DNA of 41,095 nucleotides. It comes from an uncultured Clostridia bacterium. Its GTDB lineage: Bacteria > Bacillota > Clostridia > Oscillospirales > Acutalibacteraceae. The translations under genes were made by a program, and so were the position numbers. Below, one piece after another: positions 34,379-41,095 of the stretch (positions within the stretch are counted from its first letter, which is position 1; every line of letters begins with the position of its first letter). The DNA is taken from positions 1 through 41,095 of the forward strand of contig CAMHJC010000008.1 in the NCBI GenBank assembly GCA_946185345.1, in the 5' to 3' direction. The notes beneath the pieces are model-generated. The model saw only the letters and a program-made list of their open reading frames with translations. It was not told the origin of the DNA and ran no database searches.

Positions 34379-34477
34379 GGAACTATGCAGAAATAATTGA
34401 TACATTTCACTTTCTGAAACACGCAAGCATACTGTATTTTTAAGCAGAAAATGACTGATTAAATTCTGCATAGTTCC
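34379..34477. mobile_element. 99-bp MITE-like element with perfect 14-bp terminal inverted repeats
   Basis: Ends GGAACTATGCAGAA (34379-34392) and TTCTGCATAGTTCC (34464-34477) are exact inverted repeats. The element is flanked by TAA on both sides (34376-34378 and 34478-34480), consistent with a 3-base target duplication. Partial complementarity continues inward beyond the perfect arms. There is no coding capacity, so it would depend on a transposase elsewhere. A TNA-type duplication is seen with some IS5-related elements. Confidence 0.7.
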
Positions 34478-34509
34478 TAAGTTCATAGTAATTTAATAAT
34501 CATAGTGTA

Positions 34510-34518
34510 TGTTATAAT
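34510..34518 (+). promoter_or_regulatory. Extended -10 promoter of the lipid kinase gene
   Basis: TATAAT at 34513-34518 is preceded by TG at 34510-34511, an extended -10 element. No clear -35 box is visible. The MITE-like element ends 33 bases upstream, so it may supply part of the promoter region. Confidence 0.6.
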
Positions 34519-34570
34519 TATACGATAAGATCAACCTCGTGCATTATCACACCTGAATGGAGAAATATTG

Positions 34571-35485
34571 ATGAGCCAAAAGAAGATTATGCTGATAATT
34601 AATCCCTGCGCAGGTCGCAGATCCGGTAAAAAAAACGCCGTCAAGGTTGTCCGGCTTTTCAGGCATTACGGTACCGACTGCAAACTCTATTTGACTGAGA
34701 AACGCAACGATGCGACAAAATTCGTCATTGCCGACGGCGGCAAATTCGATGTCATTGCCTGTATGGGCGGCGACGGAACACTGAACGAGGTGATCAACGG
34801 CATGCTCAAGGCCAACCTCGATCTGCCACTGGGATATATTCCGGCAGGCAGCACCAATGACTTCGCAAGAAGCATGCATCTGTCGAAAAATATAGAAAAA
34901 GCCGTTCAAAACATCGTTAAAGGCAATACTAAGAGAATCGACGTGGGATTATTTAACGACAGATACTTCGGTTATGTTTCCTCTTTCGGCCTGTTTACAC
35001 GGACATCCTACAGCACGCCCCAGAGCATCAAGAATGTCCTGGGCGGCAAGCCTTCCTACCTGATGCACGGCGCTCTGGAAATCGGCAGAATTCACGCCGA
35101 GCATATGAGAATCGAAACCGAAGGAAAAACCTACGAGGGCGATTATCTTTTCGGCGCAGTGACCAATTCCACTTCACTCGGCGGCGTACTGAAGTACGAC
35201 CCGAAGCTTGTTAAGCTGAACGACGGCAAGCTGGAGATGATGCTGATCCGCAAGCCGGAAAATCCCGCTCAGCTTTATTCTATCCTCAAAAGTCTTCTCT
35301 CCAAAAAAATAACCAATAATCCTTACATCGAATTTACCCGTTCAAATAAATTCACCGTTCATCCTTCCGCGCGATCCGACTGGTCGCTCGACGGTGAATT
35401 CGCTTACACGGCCGGAACCTGCGAGATCAAATGCTTCAACAACCGAATCAGGTTCATCTGCTCCGACAGCGTTTCCAAAAACTAA
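34571..35485 (+). CDS. Diacylglycerol kinase family lipid kinase (YegS/DgkB-like)
   Basis: A 304-residue cytoplasmic enzyme that phosphorylates a lipid such as diacylglycerol. It has the DAGK catalytic pattern: IINPCAGRRSGKK at the N-terminus, the nucleotide loop CMGGDGTLNEVINGM near residue 58, and LPLGYIPAGSTNDFARSM near 82, followed by the second domain with a VHPSARSDWSLDGEFAYT stretch near 272. In Bacillota DgkB recycles diacylglycerol from lipoteichoic acid synthesis, a likely but unproven role here. GGAG eight bases before ATG 34571 supports the start; TTG 34568 is an alternative. It ends at a bidirectional terminator facing the MerR gene. Confidence 0.9.
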   Translation: MSQKKIMLIINPCAGRRSGKKNAVKVVRLFRHYGTDCKLYLTEKRNDATKFVIADGGKFDVIACMGGDGTLNEVINGMLKANLDLPLGYIPAGSTNDFARSMHLSKNIEKAVQNIVKGNTKRIDVGLFNDRYFGYVSSFGLFTRTSYSTPQSIKNVLGGKPSYLMHGALEIGRIHAEHMRIETEGKTYEGDYLFGAVTNSTSLGGVLKYDPKLVKLNDGKLEMMLIRKPENPAQLYSILKSLLSKKITNNPYIEFTRSNKFTVHPSARSDWSLDGEFAYTAGTCEIKCFNNRIRFICSDSVSKN

Positions 35486-35495
35486 TCATCCTGCA

Positions 35496-35534
35496 AAAAA
35501 TCCGTTCAGGCCATGGTTCGCCCGAACGGATTTT
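35496..35534. terminator. Bidirectional terminator between the lipid kinase and merR genes
   Basis: AAAAATCCGTTC...GG (35496-35510) pairs with CCCGAACGGATTTT (35521-35534), with A and T runs on the respective sides. Its stem shares the ATCCGTTC core with the PadR terminator. Confidence 0.8.
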
Positions 35535-35542
35535 ATATTGCG

Positions 35543-36304
35543 TCAGTTTCTGCTCCCGCAATAGTATTCAATTGCCTGCGATGCAAACGCTGCGGTGCCT
35601 TCGCCGCACGACCTGTCTATATTATGCTGCATGCTTCCGCCGCCGCTGTAGGCTCTGCCGAGCGACAGCAGAATCTTGTCGGAACATGTATAATAATTCT
35701 CCGTGATGTAATCCTGCAGCTTTTTCACCAATGTCTGCACCCTTTCATCAGACGGCGCCAGTGCCTTAAGGCTGGCAAATTCCGCAAAGATATTCATCAG
35801 GCCGACGGCGAGAACCCGGTTATCCTCACTGCTTCTGCCGGCGGATTTGCGCTCGTACTCCTTATATTCGGCAGTACCGCCCCATGAGGCTTTCGCCTGT
35901 TCCTCGTATTCGTCAATTTTCTTTACATCGAATTCGCTGAAATCCAATTTGTTCACTCCCAATACTTTGATTCCTTTTGCAAGGATAATAAGGTTGTCCA
36001 GGTGCGTCCGCTTCTTTTCGAGCAGCTCGATCTGCCTTTCCAGCGATTGCACCATGTCGAAGCTGCTGCCGCTCATGATGGCGCTGATTTCTTTCAGCGG
36101 AAATTCCAGTTCCCGATACAGCAAGATGCATTGCAGTCTGTGAAGTGCCTGCTCGTCATAAAGCCTGTATCCGGCTTCCGTCACTTCGGTCGGCGGCAAA
36201 AGACCGATTTCGTCGTAATACCGAAGCGTCCGCACACTCACGCCTGACAGCCTGCTGACCTCGCTGACGGTGAGAAGCTCACCCGTTTTTTCTGTTTGCC
36301 CCAT
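35543..36304 (-). CDS. MerR family regulator with TipAS antibiotic-recognition domain
   Basis: A 253-residue transcription activator of the Mta/TipA type. The N-terminal MerR domain is LTVSEVSRLSGVSVRTLRYYDEIGLLPP (residues about 11-38), then RLYDEQALHRLQCILLYRELEFPLKEI, a coiled coil around 85-110, and a C-terminal TipAS domain (about 165-253) recognisable by the four-helix globin-like end ENYYTCSDKILLSLGRAYSGG...FASQAIEYYC. TipAS domains bind thiopeptide or multidrug ligands. GGAGG precedes the ATG at 36304. Its own promoter has a 19-base spacer with a central palindrome, typical of MerR autoregulation. No drug exporter is adjacent, although an ABC transporter lies 1.3 kb away. Confidence 0.92.
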   Translation of the reverse strand: MGQTEKTGELLTVSEVSRLSGVSVRTLRYYDEIGLLPPTEVTEAGYRLYDEQALHRLQCILLYRELEFPLKEISAIMSGSSFDMVQSLERQIELLEKKRTHLDNLIILAKGIKVLGVNKLDFSEFDVKKIDEYEEQAKASWGGTAEYKEYERKSAGRSSEDNRVLAVGLMNIFAEFASLKALAPSDERVQTLVKKLQDYITENYYTCSDKILLSLGRAYSGGGSMQHNIDRSCGEGTAAFASQAIEYYCGSRN

Positions 36305-36347
36305 GCGCCTTACCTCCCTGCAAAGACCATCCAGCCTATCGTAAGCG

Positions 36348-36463
36348 TAAAACGAAGAATTCGCAGATTTAACTATGCAAAAATATTCTTCTCTCGAAGC
36401 CGGGTATATCTATTTTATCACCCTTTATCTGCTGCGCTTGCTTGTTTCTTTTACTTTTACAAT
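36348..36463 (-). repeat. Dispersed leader repeat, copy B
   Basis: The counterpart of the sequence at 27485-27644. It lies in the transcribed leader between the merR promoter and its ATG. It shares TAAAACG-AGAAT, GTATATCT, TATCTGCTGCGCTTGCTT and CTTTTACAATC with copy A but lacks the middle insertion. Confidence 0.5.
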
Positions 36464-36475
36464 CAACCGAAAATG

Positions 36476-36506
36476 ATTATAAACCATTACGTCACGTAAG
36501 AGTCAA
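36476..36506 (-). promoter_or_regulatory. MerR-type promoter with 19-base spacer and palindromic operator
   Basis: On the minus strand TTGACT (36501-36506) and TATAAT (36476-36481) are separated by 19 bases. The palindrome TTACGT-N-ACGTAA (36487-36499) lies in the spacer. Overlong spacers with an internal dyad are the hallmark of promoters that MerR-family activators distort to activate. This predicts autoregulation of the merR gene. Confidence 0.8.
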
Positions 36507-36526
36507 GTGTTTTTTTGAAAAATTCT

Positions 36527-36573
36527 AAAAAAAAGCGGCACCGTCGCCCCGTAATCAAGGCAACCGCGCCGCC
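36527..36573 (-). terminator. Terminator after the cysteine-rich protein gene
   Basis: On the minus strand GCGGCGCGGTTGCC pairs with the GGGGCGACGGTGCCGC arm through several G-U pairs, followed by a run of eight T residues (36527-36534). It lies 36 bases after the stop codon. Confidence 0.75.
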
Positions 36574-36608
36574 GTTTTCGGATTCGGCTTATTGAGAGAA
36601 ACGGAAAA

Positions 36609-37508
36609 TCAGTTGTTGCCGCATCCGCAGCCGCAATTGCTCACCCCGGCGCTCTGGCCGCGCATCATCTGAGCTTCGCTGCAATGCAGGTCGCCGGCTT
36701 TTGGCGGGAAGAATTCATCGGCGGGGAAGCTGATTTTCTTGAAAAGCTCGCAGGGACTTTCGCTTCCTGAGTCAACACAGATCTTATCCGGCATGCAGAA
36801 ATCGTAGACCGGCACCAGCATCTGCACCTGTCTTTCAAGCTGAATGATCATGAATATGCCGAGTGTAACCTTTACCGCCTTTTCCGCAAGTCGGTGGTCA
36901 AAGCTTCCGGCAAACATTCTCGCCACACGGTTCGGCACGCAGCAGCATGGATAATGCGATTCGCAGACCGGCGCAAGCTTTGCGCCGAGTCCGATTGGCT
37001 CCGCAATCTGGACGGTCGCCTTCGGCAGATTGCCGGCCGGCATATTCTGCTCGTCATCGTCTCCGCCCACATAGTCCGAACTGAATACCTTTACGCTGCC
37101 TTCGCTGCCGTAGAGAATGGCTTTTTTGTTATAGACGCAAAGGCCTCTTACTTCACATGACGGACTGATGGGAGACATGGTGACGTCAAGCTTCACACAG
37201 AAGTAGACCGTAATGTCAACCGAGTAATAGCCTCTGTTGAAGGGTACAGGCTCGGTGTCGATAATGACATTCACCACGTCAGCCGATTTCAGGCGAACTC
37301 CGAGTGCGTTGTTGATAATGTCCTGATCACGCTCCACGAAGAATACCTGCAGATCCTCCAGACATTCTCTGTCACGGCAGGCGTCATAAACCCTTCCGGC
37401 ATTGATGCAGACTGCCTCCTTGAAGCAATCCCTGCGGCCGCACTGGGCGGCTCTTTCACCCAGTGTCTGGGCATTGGCGCCCATGCACTGTGCATTTTTT
37501 TCACCCAT
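36609..37508 (-). CDS. Cysteine-rich protein of unknown function
   Basis: I do not recognise a named family. The 299-residue protein has about 20 cysteines, clustered at the N-terminus (QCGRRDCFKEAVCINAG, YDACRDRECLEDLQVF), in the middle (HYPCCCVPNRV) and at the end (NCGCGCGNN). There is no signal peptide or membrane helix. The central part, from LKSADVVNVIIDTEPVPFNRGYYSVDITVYFCV, looks like a beta-rich domain and resembles conserved hypothetical proteins of Clostridia that may be spore-associated; that is a weak inference. GGAGG nine bases before ATG 37508 supports the start. It lies 102 bases upstream of the 3' end of the ABC permease gene, in the same direction. Confidence 0.7.
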   Translation of the reverse strand: MGEKNAQCMGANAQTLGERAAQCGRRDCFKEAVCINAGRVYDACRDRECLEDLQVFFVERDQDIINNALGVRLKSADVVNVIIDTEPVPFNRGYYSVDITVYFCVKLDVTMSPISPSCEVRGLCVYNKKAILYGSEGSVKVFSSDYVGGDDDEQNMPAGNLPKATVQIAEPIGLGAKLAPVCESHYPCCCVPNRVARMFAGSFDHRLAEKAVKVTLGIFMIIQLERQVQMLVPVYDFCMPDKICVDSGSESPCELFKKISFPADEFFPPKAGDLHCSEAQMMRGQSAGVSNCGCGCGNN

Positions 37509-37610
37509 TGATTATGTCCTCCTTTGAAAAACTGAGGCAATTGATGATGATTTACCTCGCATTACATAATATGAGGACTATGGGCAAATGTTCTCCCGAC
37601 GGATGAGAAT

Positions 37611-38402
37611 TTACGCGGCAATGTCTCTCCTGTTATAGATGAAATAGGCCGCCGCGATACCTGCCGCTGTTACCAGAATACCGATGCAGAGCGATATTGC
37701 TTCCACAGAACCGTTATTGACAAATACATCGGTGGCGTTGGAAAAACTGAACGGTGTGATGTATTTGAGGAATTCCGCCTTATCGGTGATACGTGCGACG
37801 ATATCCAGCACATAGAGCACCAGCGCAATTCCCAGACCCATTCCGAGACCGCTTCGCTTGGAATAGGCCGAGAGCGCAAAGCACACCGACGCAATCTCCA
37901 ACTGGGAAGCAAATTGAGCCAGAATGTAGGCGATCAGGCATTTCATACTGAGAGATTCGCCTATAATGGCTGCCGAGCCTACAAATACGCCCAGCGCAAT
38001 GGCATCAAACAGCACCAGGTAGGTCACGAGCGCCGCCAGCTTGCCGGTCACAATTCCGCTCCTGCTCAGCGTCAGCGTATGGAGAAATTCGGCTGTATGG
38101 GAACTTTCTTCCTTGGAAAGCGCCGAAATGCCGAGAAGCGCCGCATACATTCCGCCGCCGAGAGCGAATATCGTCCCGATTTCGGTGCCGAAGAAACCTT
38201 CCAATGTGGTGATGGAAAGCTTATCCATGCCGAATGCCGCCGAAAATCCGCCCATTGAGGCAAACGCATCCGACATATCCGCCATGGAATCGTCTATCAG
38301 CGGAAACAGGAAGAAACAGCCGGCCGACATCGCCAGCACGCCTACAAGCCAAATAATGAAGCTCATGCGGTTCATTTTCAATTCGTGTCTGTAAAGTGTC
38401 AT
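37611..38402 (-). CDS. ABC-2-type transporter permease
   Basis: A 263-residue integral membrane protein with six predicted helices. It begins MTLYRHELKMNRMSFIIWLVGVLAMSAGCFFLF and has a conserved cytoplasmic loop KEESSHTAEFLHTLTLSRSGIVTGKLAA, which is typical of ABC-2 permeases of multidrug or lantibiotic type. With the ATPase immediately upstream (gap of 19 bases) it forms a complete exporter. AGGAGG nine bases before the ATG at 38402 is the reason for choosing this start over a longer frame that overlaps the ATPase gene. It is the last gene of a LytTR-controlled operon. Confidence 0.9.
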   Translation of the reverse strand: MTLYRHELKMNRMSFIIWLVGVLAMSAGCFFLFPLIDDSMADMSDAFASMGGFSAAFGMDKLSITTLEGFFGTEIGTIFALGGGMYAALLGISALSKEESSHTAEFLHTLTLSRSGIVTGKLAALVTYLVLFDAIALGVFVGSAAIIGESLSMKCLIAYILAQFASQLEIASVCFALSAYSKRSGLGMGLGIALVLYVLDIVARITDKAEFLKYITPFSFSNATDVFVNNGSVEAISLCIGILVTAAGIAAAYFIYNRRDIAA

Positions 38403-38421
38403 GCTTTCTCTCCTCCTTTGC

Positions 38422-39297
38422 TCAGTCATAATACTGCATAAAGACGTCTTCCAGTGACGGTTCCTCAATGCTGACGTCACTGATGTTACAGCCGGCCAGT
38501 GCCTTGATCAGCACATTCATATCGCCGCTGTAAACAAACTGCATGCCGTCCGGCTGATGCTCCACCTTGCTCATTCCTTCCAGAGACAAGTCCTTAATAC
38601 CCGAAACGCAGACGGATTTGGCATTGGTGTGAGCGAGATTGTCTATGGTGTCGCAGGCAATCAGCCTGCCTTCACGGATAATCGCCGCTCTGCCGCAGTA
38701 TTTTCTTACTTCCGACAGCACATGAGACGAAAGGAAACAGGTCGTTCCCTGCGCATTGTATTCCCTGACCAGTTCAAAAAATTCCGACTGAATGAGCGGA
38801 TCGAGTCCCGAAGTCGGTTCATCGAACACAAACAGATCGGGTTTATGCTGCATGGCGCATACGATGCCGACCTTTTTGCGGTTGCCGAGAGAAAGCTCCT
38901 CAATCCGCTTGCCGGTGTCCACCTTCAGCCTTTCACAGAGTCTGGCCGCCTCCTCACGGCAGTCCATTCCACGCACATCGGCGGCAAATCTGATTACCTC
39001 GGAAACTTTCATGGACGGATAGAACTGCGTCTCGGAAGGCATGTAGCCGATTCGTTTCATTATCTCTCTGTGATCCCTGATGATGTCCATCCCAAGAATC
39101 CCGGCACTTCCTCCGGTCGGTTTTATCAGACCGAGAAGGCAGCGGATAGTGGTGGATTTTCCGGCTCCGTTCGGGCCGAGGAAACCGAATATTTCACCCT
39201 TTTCCACTTCAAAAGAAACGTCTTCAATGCCTCGGTTTAAGCCGTAGGTCTTTGTCAGTCCTTTGATTTCAATCGCTTTGCTGAATTCTTCAGACAT
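38422..39297 (-). CDS. ABC transporter ATP-binding protein
   Basis: A 291-residue ATPase of the ABC-2 exporter type. The Walker A GPNGAGKST is near residue 43, the Q-loop region follows, the signature is LSLGNRKK rather than LSGGQ, Walker B is LFVFDEPTSGLDP near 155, and the H-loop is LSSHVLSEV near 190. A C-terminal extension (about 215-291) ends SLEDVFMQYYD, common in this subfamily. GGGAGAG precedes the ATG at 39297. The start lies just after the stop of the DUF3021 gene (1 base between them). Confidence 0.95.
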   Translation of the reverse strand: MSEEFSKAIEIKGLTKTYGLNRGIEDVSFEVEKGEIFGFLGPNGAGKSTTIRCLLGLIKPTGGSAGILGMDIIRDHREIMKRIGYMPSETQFYPSMKVSEVIRFAADVRGMDCREEAARLCERLKVDTGKRIEELSLGNRKKVGIVCAMQHKPDLFVFDEPTSGLDPLIQSEFFELVREYNAQGTTCFLSSHVLSEVRKYCGRAAIIREGRLIACDTIDNLAHTNAKSVCVSGIKDLSLEGMSKVEHQPDGMQFVYSGDMNVLIKALAGCNISDVSIEEPSLEDVFMQYYD

Positions 39298-39298
39298 G

Positions 39299-39766
39299 TC
39301 AATCTCTCCCTTCGTGTTGCTTGTAATCATTCAGCAGCTTGTTGAGCTGTCTGGTGTCCAGTTTTCTTTTGACAATGAAGCACAGAATAATGCAGACATA
39401 TGTCAGTATGATAAATCCCGCAAAAAGTGCGGTGACCAGTTCGCTCCCGTCAAACCAGTTCATCATCAGACTTGCTGCCACATACAAAAACGTACAGGTG
39501 AGTATTCCTGCCACTTCAACGGAACCGAAATGATCCGATTCAAAAAAATTATTAAAAAGATAGGTCTGTATATAGCATATGATGTAATTGGTTATCACTA
39601 TCTCAGCCAGAGTCAACAGGCTGACATTGGTTTTTCCCCGGCAAATCTGCACGACACCGTAAAAAAACACAACGCAGAAAAAATAGACGCAGGCTTTGAA
39701 ATCAATGGCGATCTCATTGAGAAGCATTGTTTTCAAAACGTTTTTAATTTTTTTCCCCATCATCAT
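39299..39766 (-). CDS. DUF3021 membrane protein
   Basis: A 155-residue protein with four hydrophobic segments (about 27-46, 54-75, 88-104, 114-132) and a C-terminal basic tail. DUF3021 proteins are encoded directly downstream of LytTR-domain regulators and are thought to keep the regulator inactive at the membrane. Start is ambiguous: three consecutive ATGs (39766, 39763, 39760) follow GAGGAG; the third has the best spacing, while the first forms a TAATG overlap with the regulator stop codon, indicating translational coupling. Confidence 0.88.
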   Translation of the reverse strand: MMMGKKIKNVLKTMLLNEIAIDFKACVYFFCVVFFYGVVQICRGKTNVSLLTLAEIVITNYIICYIQTYLFNNFFESDHFGSVEVAGILTCTFLYVAASLMMNWFDGSELVTALFAGFIILTYVCIILCFIVKRKLDTRQLNKLLNDYKQHEGRD

Positions 39767-40206
39767 TACTCCTCTCCCCTCAGTTCGCGGCGGAATGACT
39801 TTGCGTATTTACGTGAAATGATGACATGCTCGCCGTTTTCCATGGCCACATTGATTCTGCCGCCTGCTTCGCTACGCAGCTCGGAAATGCGGTATATATT
39901 GATAATCATCGACTTGGAGCAGCGGAAAAAGCCTTTGTCCGAATAGGTCAGTTCCAGATTTTGAAGCGTATAAGGTGTTTTATACACACCTTCCGCTGTG
40001 TAAATGAACGTCACCCTGTCTACACTCTCCGCATAGAGTACGCTTCTGACCGGAAGCATGTATTTAGCGTCGCCGCTGCTGCACGGTATCTTCTCTTCCC
40101 GTCCGCCTGCCGCACGAATGACGTCCTCAATCTCATGGTTCATTTCCGTGTAATTGATGATCACCTCGTCCTCTCCGCTCTCTTTCTGATTCAGCGTAAT
40201 TTTCAA
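39766..40206 (-). CDS. LytTR-family DNA-binding regulator
   Basis: A 146-residue protein consisting of a short N-terminal part and a C-terminal LytTR domain (about residues 45-143), which recognises direct repeats in promoters. Typical features are VLYAESVDRVTFIYTAEGVY, LEL...FFRCSKSMIINIYRISEL, and ENGEHVIISRKYAKSFRREL. There is no receiver domain, so activity is probably controlled by the DUF3021 partner. The start codon is TTG at 40206, with AAGGCGG upstream. It heads the operon with DUF3021 and the ABC exporter, so that the regulator probably controls these genes. Confidence 0.92.
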   Translation of the reverse strand: MKITLNQKESGEDEVIINYTEMNHEIEDVIRAAGGREEKIPCSSGDAKYMLPVRSVLYAESVDRVTFIYTAEGVYKTPYTLQNLELTYSDKGFFRCSKSMIINIYRISELRSEAGGRINVAMENGEHVIISRKYAKSFRRELRGEE

Positions 40207-40238
40207 ACCGTCACCGCCTTACTTTTGCTTATGATCCT

Positions 40239-40267
40239 ATGATACACGGTCTGTTTCGCAAATGCAA
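40239..40267 (-). promoter_or_regulatory. Promoter of the LytTR operon
   Basis: On the minus strand TTGCAT (40262-40267), 17-base spacer, TATCAT (40239-40244). Transcript start near 40232, about 25 bases before the TTG start codon. Confidence 0.65.
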
Positions 40268-40356
40268 GAGGTCTCTACACAAGTGGTATATTTTTATGCG
40301 CATGTTGCCCATTGCGACGAAAAAACAAGGGATTTACTATTGTTTGCAAATTGCTC

Positions 40357-40385
40357 TTGAAATCCGGAGCAAATGGTAATATAAT
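40357..40385 (+). promoter_or_regulatory. Promoter of the signal-peptidase-like gene
   Basis: TTGAAA (40357-40362), 17-base spacer, perfect TATAAT (40380-40385). It diverges from the LytTR operon promoter with about 90 bases between them. Confidence 0.8.
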
Positions 40386-40428
40386 GATAATTGAAAAAGA
40401 AATTCCGTAAAAAAGGGGATTGATCATT

Positions 40429-40899
40429 ATGATTATTGTCAAAATCATCAGAGCCATTTCCGGAGTGCTTCTTGTGCTGCAATGCGCCGTGCTTATTGCG
40501 CTGTTCGGCCTTCTTCCTTTGGCGGGATATTCCGCCTGTCCGGTCAAGGGCAATGCTTCCAACAGCATCTACAAGGACGGCAGTCTCGCTTTTGTCAGCG
40601 AAGTTTCCCCAAGCGATTTAACCAATGGCGATATCGCATTTTATTACAAGGGGAAAACTGCGGTAGGCTCCGAAATCAAAGCCAACAACAAGGCGGGTTC
40701 ATCAGTGACGGTCGGTTCGGGCAGCGTCATTCCTTACAAAAAGATCAGCGGAAAGGGCAGCAGCTTCTCGGTTCCTCTGCTCGGCAATTACGCCGAATGG
40801 CTGACCAACGGCAGCGGCCTTCTGGCCAGCGTGATTATTATGGGCGTGACATTCGTAATATTTGCCGTTTCGGCCTTTCTGGTAAAAGAAAAGGATTAA
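40429..40899 (+). CDS. Signal peptidase I-like membrane protein, probably inactive
   Basis: A 156-residue protein with an N-terminal helix (residues about 4-33) and a C-terminal helix (about 131-151), the topology of SipW-type signal peptidases. The central part is S26-like: NSIYKDGSLAFVSEVSPSDLTNGDIAFYYKG corresponds to the catalytic Ser box and the GD(V/I) strand of signal peptidase I. The Ser of the SM/SI position is retained, but the catalytic base is not seen: no His or Lys is found at the position after GDIAFYY...VGSEIK where SipW has a His-Arg. It may bind rather than cut its substrate. The start is ATG 40429; GGGG lies ten bases upstream. Confidence 0.6.
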   Translation: MIIVKIIRAISGVLLVLQCAVLIALFGLLPLAGYSACPVKGNASNSIYKDGSLAFVSEVSPSDLTNGDIAFYYKGKTAVGSEIKANNKAGSSVTVGSGSVIPYKKISGKGSSFSVPLLGNYAEWLTNGSGLLASVIIMGVTFVIFAVSAFLVKEKD

Positions 40900-40920
40900 T
40901 CAAACCATTCTATAACTTCA

Positions 40921-40959
40921 AAAGCTCGTCTTCATTTCCGGTGGAGACGGGCTTTTTTT
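40921..40959 (+). terminator. Terminator after the signal-peptidase-like gene
   Basis: AGCTCGTCTTC pairs with GAGACGGGCT and is followed by seven T residues ending at 40959. It begins about 20 bases after the stop codon. Confidence 0.85.
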
Positions 40960-40977
40960 ATAAGCTTATCAACCAAA

Positions 40978-41022
40978 ACACCTGCCCGGCCGCATGGTAT
41001 TGCCGGCAGCCGTGGCAGGTGT
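40978..41022 (-). terminator. Terminator-like hairpin near the right edge
   Basis: A perfect 9-base inverted repeat (ACACCTGCC at 40978-40986, GGCAGGTGT at 41014-41022) with an inner GC-rich stem. On the minus strand it is followed by TTTTGGTT, so it may terminate a leftward gene that begins beyond the window. Confidence 0.5.
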
Positions 41023-41041
41023 CTGGGGTTATTTATTTAAT

Positions 41042-41095
41042 TATACTAATTTTCAGCTAAAATCAGACATTCTTTGCGGCCTATTTTGCGCCCTG
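41042..41095. repeat. Palindromic dispersed repeat, copy 2 (cut by window edge)
   Basis: The final 54 bases match, in inverted orientation, the right arm of the element at 9565-9746 at about 50 of 54 positions, ending at the same CGCCCTG where the window stops. Only one arm is visible; the rest lies outside. Confidence 0.75.

Noticed and set aside
34165-34443. Plus-strand open frame of 92 codons after the PadR gene
   Set aside because: It overlaps the PadR stop, passes through a strong terminator and half of the MITE-like element, and has no ribosome binding site.
1-41095. tRNA or rRNA genes
   Set aside because: No cloverleaf with a GGTTCRANYCC T-arm or conserved rRNA stretch was noticed on either strand by eye.

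Overview
The window looks like a chromosomal segment of an anaerobic, low-to-moderate G+C Bacillota, probably class Clostridia and Oscillospirales/Ruminococcaceae-like. The basis is strong AGGAGG-type ribosome binding sites, consensus sigma-A promoters, a YlmC/YmxH-type PRC-barrel protein, the CdaA-CdaR pair, DUF5684, NusG_II and DUF3021/LytTR genes, and a citrate synthase plus eukaryotic-type isocitrate dehydrogenase pair. This placement is inferred from gene content. No rRNA, tRNA, phage, plasmid or CRISPR locus is visible. Several genes start with TTG.

Layout. Positions 1-436 hold the start of pyruvate phosphate dikinase (minus strand, cut by the window edge). Positions 950-9472 are a rightward housekeeping cluster glmU-prs-pth-mfd. 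The usual pth-mfd neighbourhood is interrupted by an unusual fusion of a membrane acyltransferase-3 domain to an extracellular GH25 lysozyme domain. A roughly 180-bp palindromic repeat follows, and a second copy of its arm begins at the right edge of the window (41042-41095). Next come a polysaccharide deacetylase lipoprotein, the leftward rplJ-rplL operon with its L10-type leader, birA and a CLC family anion transporter that may belong to the fluoride-exporting clade. The leftward gltA-icd pair (oxidative route to 2-oxoglutarate) has a strong promoter followed by an attenuator-like hairpin.

Positions 18309-24348 form a rightward run of six closely spaced genes: a PepV-like dipeptidase, a NusG_II protein, a small membrane protein, a solute-binding-type lipoprotein, a membrane-anchored protein of unknown function and an EamA transporter. 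No ABC permease or ATPase accompanies the binding protein. From 24439 to 32191 everything is on the minus strand: cdaR, cdaA (c-di-AMP synthesis), a DUF5684 protein, a histidine-kinase-like protein that appears to lack the phosphoacceptor histidine, a small lipoprotein, rplM-rpsI with a structured leader, and a proline/glutamine-rich membrane protein with a long, foldable 5' leader.

The right-hand part is more accessory. It has an unknown lipoprotein, a PadR regulator, a 99-bp MITE-like element with perfect 14-bp terminal inverted repeats and a TAA duplication, a diacylglycerol-kinase-family lipid kinase, a MerR/TipAS regulator whose own promoter has a 19-bp spacer with a palindrome, a cysteine-rich unknown protein, a LytTR-DUF3021-ABC transporter operon, and a signal-peptidase-like protein that seems to lack the catalytic base.

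The most novel-looking items are the acyltransferase-GH25 fusion, the degenerate histidine kinase, the gltA attenuator, the structured leader at 32192-32480, and three families of intergenic repeats. All functions are read from sequence motifs; no database search was run.
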